From positions 1 through 7,921 of the forward strand of contig CAZESH010000207.1 in the NCBI GenBank assembly GCA_964514665.1: a stretch of DNA of 7,921 nucleotides, read 5' to 3'. The position numbers and the translations under genes were made by a program. The notes under the pieces are model-generated. The model saw nothing but the letters and a program-made list of their open reading frames with translations, was not told the origin of the DNA and did no database searches. Positions 1 through 6,563 of this stretch are shown one piece after another. This DNA comes from CAZESH01 sp964514665. GTDB taxonomy: Bacteria > Bacillota > Bacilli > Paenibacillales > KCTC-25726. The stretch's first letter is position 1, and the number at the start of each line of letters is the position of its first letter.

Positions 1-189
1 AACCGAACGAACATCAATACTCAGCTGCTCACGATCGAAGCCGCGATAACAGGCAAAAAGGAGCACATTTACCACGCCGCTCTGCTTGACCCCCATACTT
101 CGGCGGAGCTGTCGATCGATGACATCGTGTCACTCTGCGACGAGCTGATCGAAGCGCATGGAAGCTGGCTGCCCGAATTTCAATCCTGA
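1..189 (+). CDS. Family 4 glycoside hydrolase (alpha-galactosidase/alpha-galacturonidase type), C-terminal end only
   Basis: The first 62 codons in frame 1 are open from the window edge to a TGA at 187-189, so the gene is cut by the left edge and its start lies outside. The peptide includes EAAITGKKEHIYHAALLDPH followed by SAELSIDDIVSLCDELIEAH and ends GSWLPEFQS. This matches the tail of NAD- and Mn-dependent GH4 enzymes of the MelA/LplD type: a 'TG…YHAxxLDPxT' stretch, then 'L…I…LxDELxxAH…LP'. The catalytic NAD- and metal-binding parts are not in the window, so the sugar specificity (alpha-galactoside, alpha-glucoside or alpha-galacturonide) cannot be read. Known GH4 enzymes act in the cytoplasm on imported oligosaccharides, which fits a neighbourhood with xylose genes, but no shared operon is visible because the gene is convergent with the next one. 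Confidence 0.72.
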   Translation, partial: NRTNINTQLLTIEAAITGKKEHIYHAALLDPHTSAELSIDDIVSLCDELIEAHGSWLPEFQS

Positions 190-201
190 GCAGGGGAAAT
201 A

Positions 202-236
202 AAGGCCATGCGAAAAGCATGGCCCCAGTTTGTTAA
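202..236. terminator. Hairpin terminator between the convergent GH4 and abrB-like genes
   Basis: A perfect 8-bp stem, GGCCATGC (204-211) and GCATGGCC (217-224), encloses a 5-nt loop. Read on the minus strand it is followed by TTTATTT, a reasonable intrinsic terminator for the abrB-like gene. On the plus strand the tail (CCAGTTTGTT) is poorer, so termination of the GH4 gene may be weaker. Confidence 0.6.
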
Positions 237-275
237 CAAAGTCTGTAATATGCTATTATCGCAACCGCCTCTTGA

Positions 276-527
276 TTAGTTGAATTTCAAACTCAGCATT
301 TGCTCTTGGCATTCTTGACAAACATATCGGTTTTTATATTCGCTAACCTTTTCCATCGATGAACAGAAAACGCATTTCGGCTTATATCTCTCAAGAATAA
401 TATGATCTCCCTGAACTAAAATTTCCACCGGGTCCCCTTCATTCATCTGGTATCTTTTCCGCAAAGATTTAGGCAGCACAATACGGCCCAACTGATCGAC
501 TTTGCGGACTACCCCAACAGGTTTCAT
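276..527 (-). CDS. AbrB/SpoVT-type transition-state regulator with C-terminal CxxC pair
   Basis: This is an 83-residue protein. Residues 1-47 form an AbrB-type swapped-hairpin DNA-binding domain: MKPVGVVRKVDQLGRIVLPK, then LRKRYQMNEGDPVEI and the usual IILERYKP end. AbrB-family proteins act as dimers or tetramers on AT-rich promoters and commonly control stationary-phase genes. After the domain come Cys52 and Cys55 (CVFC) and Cys70 and Cys73 (CQEC), a zinc-ribbon-like arrangement absent from classical B. subtilis AbrB, where the C-terminal part makes the multimer. I chose the ATG at 525-527 because GAGAGAGGTG lies about 7 nt upstream. The frame stays open to an ATG at 593, but the extra 22 residues precede the conserved domain and lack a good ribosome site. 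No convincing promoter was found. Target genes are unknown, so no symbol is given. Confidence 0.88.
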   Translation of the reverse strand: MKPVGVVRKVDQLGRIVLPKSLRKRYQMNEGDPVEILVQGDHIILERYKPKCVFCSSMEKVSEYKNRYVCQECQEQMLSLKFN

Positions 528-667
528 CAGATTCACCTCTCTCCATCTCTGCTTAATCTCTAGCTGCTGCTGACCTGTTAACCCAACCATCAATATTAGT
601 TCGCTGTCCGCTCATAAAATCCTTCTGATCTTTGAAATTGTTAATCTATAATCAATGAAATTTCATG

Positions 668-1543
668 CTATTTCTCCTGCTCTTTCAGCAGCGTATGCTT
701 GCGGTGTTCCAAGCAGCTGCATGCCGACTGATCCGCATTCGTACGCTGCAGGGCATCGAGCAAAATGTGTCCGATCGTATGGGCTTCCTGATAAAAAATA
801 TCAGACAAATCCTTATGCTCCCAATCCTTGATAATCCCTTCCGCGTAATTGACCACCATGTAAATCCCCGCGTAGCATGCCCCTATCTCACGGGCAAGGT
901 AAACCTCGGGACAAATGCTTTGACCGACCATATCGGCATTCCACGAACGATACACCTGCACCTCGGCCCGGCTTTCAAAATGCCTTCCGTCCGTATTCAC
1001 ATAAACTCCGCGATTGTATACATGACGCGGGTTGTCCAGGTTTCTCCCGACCTTGTCTTTGGCCGCCTCCGTCAAGTTGCGGCTTTGCGTGGGACAGATC
1101 GGATCGCGCATCACCAGCAAATACGGCCCCCCCAAGCCGACGGCTTTGCGCATCGATTGATCGATATAATCATCGGGAACAACCAGATCCCTCAGCTCGA
1201 GCAGATGATTGATGCTGCCTACCCCGCCTTCCACAAAAATCTTCTTTACGCCTGCCTGCTGGAGCACCCAGAACAGCTGCTGGGAGGCAATGCCGCGAGT
1301 TACCTCATTGGGCCGCCAACCATGCATTTTGCAGTGCAGCACCTGCTTGCCGTCGTATTCGAAGCGTTTAAACACCGGACTTTTCCCGAACGGCGTTTCG
1401 AATACCATGTCAACCTCCAGAATACGAACGCCCTCGCGCTGCAAATCCTCCGGAAAACTTATGGAAAACATGCTGGAGCCGCCGATAATGGCAAAGTCAG
1501 TCTTAGGTATTTGCGGACTGTTCAAATTCATTCTTCCTTTCAT
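668..1543 (-). CDS. MTAP/purine nucleoside phosphorylase-like protein with divergent active site
   Basis: The protein has about 291 residues, typical of the trimeric MTAP/PNP family, which cleaves purine nucleosides with phosphate. Family landmarks in order are AIIGGSS (18-24), ETPFGKSP (49-56), MHG (73-75), GSINHLLELRDLVVPDDYID (109-128), MRDPICP (145-151), SRAEVQVYRSWNADMV (191-206), CPEVYLARE (211-219) and VVNYAEG (230-236). Several expected ligand-binding residues differ: the usual RHG is MHG, the TT/TA before CGS is EG, GPRF is GRHF, the ribose-contacting Met of NMT is Gln208, and the adenine-reading TDYD is VNYA. An Asn there resembles 6-oxopurine enzymes, so adenine specificity is doubtful and catalysis itself needs proof. 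The start is uncertain. The ATG at 1543 has no clear ribosome site, whereas AAAGGAAG sits 7 nt before a TTG at 1523-1525, giving a protein six residues shorter. It lies 17 bp after trmL and is probably co-transcribed with it. Confidence 0.8.
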   Translation of the reverse strand: MKGRMNLNSPQIPKTDFAIIGGSSMFSISFPEDLQREGVRILEVDMVFETPFGKSPVFKRFEYDGKQVLHCKMHGWRPNEVTRGIASQQLFWVLQQAGVKKIFVEGGVGSINHLLELRDLVVPDDYIDQSMRKAVGLGGPYLLVMRDPICPTQSRNLTEAAKDKVGRNLDNPRHVYNRGVYVNTDGRHFESRAEVQVYRSWNADMVGQSICPEVYLAREIGACYAGIYMVVNYAEGIIKDWEHKDLSDIFYQEAHTIGHILLDALQRTNADQSACSCLEHRKHTLLKEQEK

Positions 1544-1560
1544 AGCTTGATATGCACCGA

Positions 1561-2025
1561 TCAGGATAATCCCTGGAAGCCGGTTTGCCTCAAAGCCTCA
1601 TAAAGCGTAATGGCAGCCGAATTCGAGAGGTTCAGGGAGCGGACCGCCCCGGTCATCGGCAGCTTGATTAATGAATCTTGATGCGCCTCGAGAATGTCCG
1701 CAGGCAGCCCTTTCGTTTCCTTGCCGAAAACCAGCACGTCTCCGTCCCGATATGTAAATTCCGAGTAATGCCGGCTCGCTTTCGTAGTCGCGCAAAAAAA
1801 TCTGCGGTCTTGAAACCGTTCCTTCACTTCCCGAAAGGTATCATAATAATGGATGTCCACCGCATGCCAATAATCCAATCCCGCCCTTTTCAGCGTGCGG
1901 TCATCGGTGGAAAAGCCGAGCGGACGAACGAGATGCAGGCTTGTCCCCGTCGCCGCGCAGGTTCTGGCGATATTGCCTGTATTTGCCGGGATTTCGGGTT
2001 CTACCAATACGATATGAAAAGTCAT
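1561..2025 (-). CDS. trmL: tRNA (cytidine/uridine-34 2'-O)-methyltransferase, SPOUT family
   Basis: This is a 154-residue protein, the normal length for TrmL (formerly YibK/CspR), which uses S-adenosylmethionine to 2'-O-methylate the wobble nucleotide of leucine tRNAs. The N-terminal MTFHIVLVEPEIPANTGNIA and RT are the family signature. The knotted SAM site is visible as VFGKETKGLP (99-108) and VRSLNLSNSAAITLYEAL (128-145). The SPOUT trefoil knot is therefore complete and no key motif is missing. The frame is open to an ATG at 2046, but I take the ATG at 2023-2025 because AAGGTGG lies 5 nt upstream of it. A TATAAT at 2058-2063 would also place the transcript start close to the earlier ATG. 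The MTAP-like gene follows after 17 bp with no terminator between, suggesting an operon. Confidence 0.93.
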   Translation of the reverse strand: MTFHIVLVEPEIPANTGNIARTCAATGTSLHLVRPLGFSTDDRTLKRAGLDYWHAVDIHYYDTFREVKERFQDRRFFCATTKASRHYSEFTYRDGDVLVFGKETKGLPADILEAHQDSLIKLPMTGAVRSLNLSNSAAITLYEALRQTGFQGLS

Positions 2026-2057
2026 TGCGCCACCTTCTTTGGTCATGCTTTTTCAAT

Positions 2058-2086
2058 ATTATACGGGATTCCCGGGAAAATTCCTA
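2058..2086 (-). promoter_or_regulatory. Putative sigma-A promoter for trmL and the MTAP-like gene
   Basis: On the minus strand a perfect -10 TATAAT (2063 to 2058) lies 17 nt downstream of a weak -35, TAGGAA (2086 to 2081, 3 of 6). Transcription would begin near 2051, giving a leader of about 26 nt before the trmL start at 2025. It sits directly after the xylB terminator. Confidence 0.5.
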
Positions 2087-2095
2087 GGCACCTGG

Positions 2096-2146
2096 AAAAC
2101 AGGAGCGGCATAGGCCCGCAACTGCAGGCTATACCGCTCCTGTTTT
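2096..2146. terminator. Strong intrinsic terminator after xylB
   Basis: A 13-bp perfect stem is formed by 2096-2108 (AAAACAGGAGCGG) and 2134-2146 (CCGCTCCTGTTTT). The 25-nt interior can pair further through ATAG (2110-2113) and CTAT (2129-2132). The ends give TTTT on both strands, so it could work in either direction. It lies 37 bp past the xylB stop and should isolate xylB from trmL. Confidence 0.85.
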
Positions 2147-2182
2147 CGTATTATCATACAATTCGTTCATGCTCGTCCGAGA

Positions 2183-3679
2183 CTAATTGCGCAGTTCTTG
2201 GAGCTGTTCATTCAAGGATTTTGTTTGCGTGTAAACCTGCTTGTAAATGGCGAACGCGCGCTTGTAGATCTCCACATTTTCCGGCTTAGGAGCAAACGAC
2301 TTGTCGTACTCGATAAACGCCTCCGCGCATGCCTCGAGCGATTCAAACCAGCCGCTGCCGTAAGCGGCCAGCATGGCCGCCCCCATGGCCGGTCCCTGCT
2401 CGCTCTTCAGCTTGATCACCGTGGCGTCAAAAATGTCCGCCTGCATTTGCAGCCAGGCTTCATTTTTGGCGCCGCCACCGATGGAGATCACCGTATCGAC
2501 CTTTTTGCCCGCCTCGCGGAAAATTTCGATCGATTCATTCAGCGAGAAGGTGATGCCTTCCATCACTGCACGGACAAAATCAATCCGCTGATGGGAAGCG
2601 TCCATGCCGATGAAGCTGGCGCGGATGGCCGAATCGGCGTGCGGAGTTCTTTCTCCCACCAGGTAAGGCGTGAACAGCAAACCCTTCGAGCCCGGGGGAA
2701 CCTGCTCGACGCCTTTCAGGAAAGCGTCGAAATCCTCGTTCGCGGCAAAAACCTGCTTGAACCAGCTCAAGCTGTAGCCTGCCGCCAAAGTTACACCCAT
2801 CGTATAGAAGGCATCCAATTTGGAATGATTGAAAAAATGCACCTTACCCGCATAATCCCTGTCCTTATCCTCTTCATAGGACAATATCACACCGGAGGTA
2901 CCGATGCTGCACATCGCCGCGCCAGCGGAAACGATACCCGCTCCGAGTGCTCCGCAGGCATTGTCAGCTCCGCCCGCAAACACTTTCGTTTGTTCGGAAA
3001 GTCCGGTTTCCGCGGCAACCTCGGGAAGCAGTGTGCCGACAAATTCAAACGATTCCGCAAGCGGAGGACAGAGGCCGGGATCAATCGCAAACGCTTCGCA
3101 AACCGTCGTGCTCCATGTTTTTCCGCCTACGTCCAAGAGCAGTGTTCCTGCCGCGTCGGATACATCCATGTGGATGGCTCCGGTCAGACGGTAGCGCAAG
3201 TAATCCTTCGGCAGCAGGAATACATGCGAGCGTTCGAAAAGCTCCTGCTCATGCTCCTTCACCCACAGCAGCTTTGGCAGCGTAAAGCCTTCCAAAGCGG
3301 CGTTTCTGGAAATTTGCAGCAGCTTGGGTCCAAGAACGTTTTCAATTTCCCTGCACTGTTTGGTCGTTCGCGTATCGTTCCAGAGAATCGCGTTGCGAAG
3401 CACACGCATTTCCTTATCCAGCAAAACCAGCCCATGCATTTGCCCGGAGAAGCTGATCCCCTTGACAGCGGCAGAATCGATCTTTGTGACCTCGAGAAGC
3501 TCCCCCAAAGCGGCAATCGTCTGCGTCACCCACTCCTCCGGATTTTGCTCGCTGTAGCCCGGATGACTTTGGATCAGCGGATACGACCTCGATATTTCCC
3601 CGCATACTTTCCCCGTTTGGTCGACAAGCAGCGTTTTCACCGAGCTCGTCCCCAGATCAATGCCCACTACATATTCCAT
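2183..3679 (-). CDS. xylB: Xylulokinase
   Basis: This 498-residue protein phosphorylates D-xylulose with ATP to xylulose 5-phosphate, the second step of xylose use, in the cytoplasm. It is a complete FGGY-family kinase. The first phosphate loop is VVGIDLGTSSVKTLLVD (4-20, Asp8). The substrate region is GISFSGQMHGLVLLD (74-88); Met81-His82 correspond to the xylulose-contacting pair of E. coli XylB. AILWNDTR (97-104) follows, then GGADNACGALGAG (236-248) with Asp239 as the likely catalytic base. The second ATP region holds CSIGTSGV and, near the C-terminus, ISIGGGAKNEAWLQMQADIF. The MHG motif and the xylA neighbour support xylulose over glycerol or gluconate. The start is secure: AAGGAGG lies 7 nt before the ATG. 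It lies downstream of xylA on the same strand, but a terminator and a separate putative promoter come between them. Confidence 0.96.
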   Translation of the reverse strand: MEYVVGIDLGTSSVKTLLVDQTGKVCGEISRSYPLIQSHPGYSEQNPEEWVTQTIAALGELLEVTKIDSAAVKGISFSGQMHGLVLLDKEMRVLRNAILWNDTRTTKQCREIENVLGPKLLQISRNAALEGFTLPKLLWVKEHEQELFERSHVFLLPKDYLRYRLTGAIHMDVSDAAGTLLLDVGGKTWSTTVCEAFAIDPGLCPPLAESFEFVGTLLPEVAAETGLSEQTKVFAGGADNACGALGAGIVSAGAAMCSIGTSGVILSYEEDKDRDYAGKVHFFNHSKLDAFYTMGVTLAAGYSLSWFKQVFAANEDFDAFLKGVEQVPPGSKGLLFTPYLVGERTPHADSAIRASFIGMDASHQRIDFVRAVMEGITFSLNESIEIFREAGKKVDTVISIGGGAKNEAWLQMQADIFDATVIKLKSEQGPAMGAAMLAAYGSGWFESLEACAEAFIEYDKSFAPKPENVEIYKRAFAIYKQVYTQTKSLNEQLQELRN

Positions 3680-3725
3680 GCCATCGCCTCCTTATCATGC
3701 GTTGGTTCATTATTTGATTTCGTTT

Positions 3726-3734
3726 ATAATATCA
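3726..3734 (-). promoter_or_regulatory. Putative extended -10 promoter of xylB
   Basis: On the minus strand TGATATTAT fits the extended -10 form TGnTATAAT with one mismatch; the TATTAT hexamer is the complement of 3726-3731. No acceptable -35 was seen 16-18 nt upstream. Transcription would start near 3719, about 40 nt before the xylB ATG. The 162-bp gap from 3680 to 3842 otherwise shows nothing I can support, and no clear copy of the XylR operator. Confidence 0.4.
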
Positions 3735-3842
3735 GGTTCACAGCCATGAAGTTCGGAAGGGGACTTCTGTTTCCGGTTCGACTGCTTTCCGACGAGGATG
3801 TGCTTCTATATTCTCTCAAACTCACTGACATTGCCGGGAGTC

Positions 3843-3872
3843 AAAAAAAGGGCTGAAACAGCCCTTCTTTTT
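3843..3872. terminator. Intrinsic terminator after xylA
   Basis: GGGCTG (3850-3855) and CAGCCC (3859-3864) pair across a tight 3-nt loop, extended by AA/TT to 3848-3866. Seven A residues on the left give a run of Ts on the minus strand after the hairpin, ideal for ending xylA, whose stop is 10 bp away. The T-rich right side means it could also act on the plus strand. Confidence 0.85.
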
Positions 3873-3882
3873 TGCAGTTCAA

Positions 3883-5190
3883 TTAATAAATATAGTCGTT
3901 AATCAAAGCTTTAATGCGTTCCTGACGGCCGGAAATATTCTTGATTTCCCCGTTTTCAAGCGCATGGGCTTCCAGCGCACGGAAATCCGTTTTGCCGTTT
4001 ACGATGTCCAGCCCGATGCCCGATTTGAAGCTGCCGTAACGCTCATCGAGGATACTTTCGAAAACGCCGTCCTCGATCAGCTTGGCGGCCGTTTTCAAGC
4101 CTCTGGCGAAGGTGTCCATACCGGCAATATGCGCATAGAACAGATCCTCAGGCTCAAACGATGCCCTTCTCACCTTGGCGTCAAAATTCACGCCGCCGGC
4201 TCCGAGGCCTCCGTTTTTCATCACTTCATACATGGCCAGCACTACGGTATAAAGGTCGGTCGGGAATTCGTCCGTATCCCATCCAAGCAGCATATCGCCT
4301 TGGTTGGCATCGATCGAACCGAGCATGCCGTTGATGCGGGCGACTCTCAGCTCATGCTCGAACGTATGCCCGGCAAGCGTGGCATGATTGGCTTCGACGT
4401 TCAGCTTGAACTTGTCATTTAAACCGTAGCGGTACAAGAAAGCGATCGTCGTTGCGCTGTCAAAATCATACTGATGCTTGGAAGGCTCCTTCGGCTTCGG
4501 TTCAATCAGGAATTGCCCGTTAAAGCCGATTTCCTTGGCATAATCCACGGCCATGTGATAGAAGCGTCCGAGGTTGTCCAGCTCCAGAGCCATATCCGTA
4601 TTCAGCAAGGTTTCATAGCCTTCGCGTCCGCCCCAGAACACATAGTTTTCAGCGCCGAGCTCAAGACCCGTTTCCAGCCCTTTTTTGACTTGAGCAGCGG
4701 CATAGGCATAAACATCGGCATTGCTGGTTGTAGCCGCACCGTGCATAAAACGCGGGTTGGTAAACATATTGGCCGTATTCCACAGCAGTTTCACGTTGCT
4801 CGTCTTCATGTGGTCTTTGATCATGGCGACGATCACATCAAGGTTCTTGTTCGTTTCTCTCAGGCTGTCGCCTTCCGGAGCAATATCCCGGTCATGAAAG
4901 CAAAAATAAGGTGCGCCCAGCTTTTCAATCAGCTCGAAAGCGGCTTCCACTCTTGCCTTGGCCAGATCCATTCCGGTATAACGATCCCAAGGGCGAACCG
5001 CGGTGCCCACACCGAACGGATCGCTGCCGTTTGCCGTTAAGGTATGCCAATAAGCGACGGCGAATCGCAAATGCTCCTTCATCGTTTTGCCCGCCACGAT
5101 TTCCTCTGGATTATAATGTCTGAAAGCCAGCGGATTCTTGGAATCTTTTCCTTCGAAAGCGATTTTGCCGACATTTTCAAAATAGGCCAT
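3883..5190 (-). CDS. xylA: Xylose isomerase
   Basis: This 435-residue enzyme interconverts D-xylose and D-xylulose with two divalent metals in the cytoplasm. The length and the N-terminal extension place it in class II (E. coli/Bacillus type, about 440 residues). All expected active-site residues are visible, offset by about two from E. coli: His99 and Asp102 in FCFHDRDIAPEG, Glu230 and Lys232 in LIEPKPKEP, Glu266 and His269 in NVEANHATLAGH, Asp294 in GSIDANQGD, Asp305 and Asp307 in GWDTDEFPTD, and Asp337 in GGVNFDAK. Other signatures are VFWGGREGYETLLNTD (184-199) and GGLGAGG (327-333). The start is secure: AGGAGGG stands 6 nt before the ATG. It is divergent from xylR, with an operator-like site over its promoter, and is followed by its own terminator, so expression should be xylose-induced by release of XylR. 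Confidence 0.98.
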   Translation of the reverse strand: MAYFENVGKIAFEGKDSKNPLAFRHYNPEEIVAGKTMKEHLRFAVAYWHTLTANGSDPFGVGTAVRPWDRYTGMDLAKARVEAAFELIEKLGAPYFCFHDRDIAPEGDSLRETNKNLDVIVAMIKDHMKTSNVKLLWNTANMFTNPRFMHGAATTSNADVYAYAAAQVKKGLETGLELGAENYVFWGGREGYETLLNTDMALELDNLGRFYHMAVDYAKEIGFNGQFLIEPKPKEPSKHQYDFDSATTIAFLYRYGLNDKFKLNVEANHATLAGHTFEHELRVARINGMLGSIDANQGDMLLGWDTDEFPTDLYTVVLAMYEVMKNGGLGAGGVNFDAKVRRASFEPEDLFYAHIAGMDTFARGLKTAAKLIEDGVFESILDERYGSFKSGIGLDIVNGKTDFRALEAHALENGEIKNISGRQERIKALINDYIY

Positions 5191-5237
5191 GCGTATCCCT
5201 CCTGGATTAATTTCAATAATAGATTATCCTGATTCCC

Positions 5238-5267
5238 ATCATATCATGTGGCAACTTAGTTTGTATA
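5238..5267 (-). promoter_or_regulatory. Putative xylA promoter
   Basis: On the minus strand, TATACA (5267 to 5262, 4 of 6 to the -35 consensus) and TATGAT (5243 to 5238, 5 of 6 to the -10 consensus) are 18 nt apart. The predicted start near 5231 leaves a leader of about 40 nt that contains the AGGAGGG site. The -35 lies inside the XylR operator candidate, consistent with repression by blocking polymerase. Confidence 0.45.
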
Positions 5268-5283
5268 TACGTTAAACAAAGTT
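5253..5283. promoter_or_regulatory. Candidate XylR operator in the xylA-xylR divergent region
   Basis: AACTTAGTTT (5253-5262) and AAACAAAGTT (5274-5283) form an inverted repeat with one mismatch across an 11-nt AT-rich spacer. The left arm TTAGTTTGT (5256-5264) equals the half-site I remember for Bacillus xyl operators (TTAGTTTGT…ACAAACTAA). The right arm keeps ACAAA but then diverges. It overlaps the putative xylA -35, so XylR binding would shut xylA. It lies upstream of xylR and may affect that gene too. Confidence 0.65.
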
Positions 5284-5348
5284 TATCTATATTTTTTATA
5301 TTGGCCATGCTATGATAGGAATATTATCAGCAAATTTCGGGGTGTTTC

Positions 5349-6551
5349 ATGAAGAAAAAAGTCACTGGCGATCAGTTTTTGATGAAAAAAATTAATAAAT
5401 CGATTGTGCTTGAAACGATCATTCAACGCTCCCCGATTTCCCGCTCGGCTATATCGGAGCTGACCGGGCTCAATAAAGCGACGGTATCTACAATGGTAAA
5501 CGAGCTTACGGAAAGCCATCTGGTGGATGAAATCGGCCCGGGCCAATCAAGCGGCGGGCGAAAGCCGCTGATGCTGCTGTTCAACAACCGGGCAGGCTAT
5601 GCGATTGGCATCGATCTCGGAGTCAATTACATTCTGGGCATTCTCACCGATCTATCCGGCAATATCGTCAGCGAACGGCGCATTCAACTGGAGGACCTGT
5701 CCTCGCAGAGCTTGCTTGAAAAACTAAACAAATGCGTCCGCTATCTGCTCAAGAAATGTCCCGACTCTCCGTACGGCGTCATCGGCATCGGCATCGGGGT
5801 GCCGGGCATGGTCGACGAACAGGGCACGGTGCAATCGGCGCCGAATCTGGGATGGAAAATGGTTCCGCTGAGGGAGCAGTTGATCCGTGAATTCAACCTG
5901 CCCGTAACCATCGATAATGAGGCCAATGCCGGAGCCTATGGAGAGAAACAATTCGGCGCCGGTAAAAACAACAGTCCCATGATCTATGTAAGCGTCGGAA
6001 TCGGAATTGGAACAGGGATTATTCTGCAAGACGAGCTGTATAGAGGGGTTTCCGGTTTTTCCGGAGAAATGGGCCATATGTCCATCGTTGCCGAAGGTTT
6101 AAGCTGCCGCTGCGGCAACCGCGGCTGCTGGGAGCTGTACGCTTCGGAAAAAGCGCTGCTGCAGCAGGCCGATGAGCTTCCCGCCGTACGAAGGGCATAC
6201 ACGGATAGCGGCAGGAAGCTTGATCTCAGCCTTTTGATCGAGCTTGCCAAGGCGGGCAACGCGGATGTGGCCGCCTTGTTCCGACGCATCGGAACCTATT
6301 TGGGAGTGGGCATTGCCAACATCGTCAACATTTTCAATCCGAAGCTGGTTGTCATCGGCAACCGCATGACGCTGGCCAAGGATTGGATTCATCCGGGCTT
6401 GGCGGAAGCTTTTGGACGAAGAAGCCTGCCTTCCCACCAAAGCTATGTAAAGCTCGCATTTTCCGATTTGGGCATCCACTCGGCTGCGCTTGGTGCCGCA
6501 TCCTTTGCGATCACCCATTTTTTCTCGGACATGAAAGCTTCCTTGGAATAG
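5349..6551 (+). CDS. xylR: ROK-family xylose-responsive repressor
   Basis: This 400-residue repressor is expected to bind the xyl operator when xylose is absent. Residues about 15-62 form a winged helix-turn-helix: SRSAISELTGLNKATVSTMV (31-50) is the HTH, followed by the wing GPGQSSGGRKP (63-73). The rest is a ROK sugar-kinase-like fold: YAIGIDLGVNYILGILTD (84-101), VIGIGIGVPGMVD (144-156), IDNEANAGAYGE (188-199) and YVSVGIGIGTGIIL (213-226). The ROK zinc site is complete: His243 in EMGHMSI, with Cys253, Cys255 and Cys260 in SCRCGNRGCWE. Its place divergent from xylA supports XylR over NagC or other ROK regulators. GGGGTG ends 4 nt before the ATG, a slightly close ribosome site, but the conserved N-terminus begins here. 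A weak promoter (TTGGCC at 5301-5306, TATTAT at 5322-5327, only 15 nt apart) may serve it. Confidence 0.93.
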   Translation: MKKKVTGDQFLMKKINKSIVLETIIQRSPISRSAISELTGLNKATVSTMVNELTESHLVDEIGPGQSSGGRKPLMLLFNNRAGYAIGIDLGVNYILGILTDLSGNIVSERRIQLEDLSSQSLLEKLNKCVRYLLKKCPDSPYGVIGIGIGVPGMVDEQGTVQSAPNLGWKMVPLREQLIREFNLPVTIDNEANAGAYGEKQFGAGKNNSPMIYVSVGIGIGTGIILQDELYRGVSGFSGEMGHMSIVAEGLSCRCGNRGCWELYASEKALLQQADELPAVRRAYTDSGRKLDLSLLIELAKAGNADVAALFRRIGTYLGVGIANIVNIFNPKLVVIGNRMTLAKDWIHPGLAEAFGRRSLPSHQSYVKLAFSDLGIHSAALGAASFAITHFFSDMKASLE

Positions 6552-6563
6552 CCGGGCTGTTTT

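Noticed and set aside
624..652. TATAAT at 647-652 on the plus strand as a promoter
   Set aside because: No acceptable -35 at the right distance and no plus-strand gene follows.
665..1603. 312-codon open frame on the plus strand opposite the MTAP-like gene
   Set aside because: It is a mirror of a gene with clear family motifs; its translation shows no domain.
3704..3740. ATTAT…ATAAT symmetry and two GGTTCA direct repeats upstream of xylB as a second XylR operator
   Set aside because: Only 4-5 bp of pairing in AT-rich DNA, and poor similarity to the xylA operator beyond a TAAAC-AAA fragment.
3747..3805. Possible structured leader (CGGAA/TTCCG and GAAGT/ACTTC pairs) before xylB
   Set aside because: The stems are short and lie upstream of the likely xylB promoter, so they would not be in its transcript; no riboswitch or T-box signature is seen.
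2198..3856. 552-codon open frame on the plus strand opposite xylB
   Set aside because: It is antisense to a fully convincing xylulokinase, lacks any recognisable domain, is rich in Arg/His/Cys as codon shadows are, and has no good ribosome site.
5264..5277. Possible catabolite-responsive (cre) site around the central CG in the xylA-xylR region
   Set aside because: The match to TGWNANCGNTNWCA fails at several fixed positions; the bases are better explained as the spacer and arm of the XylR operator.
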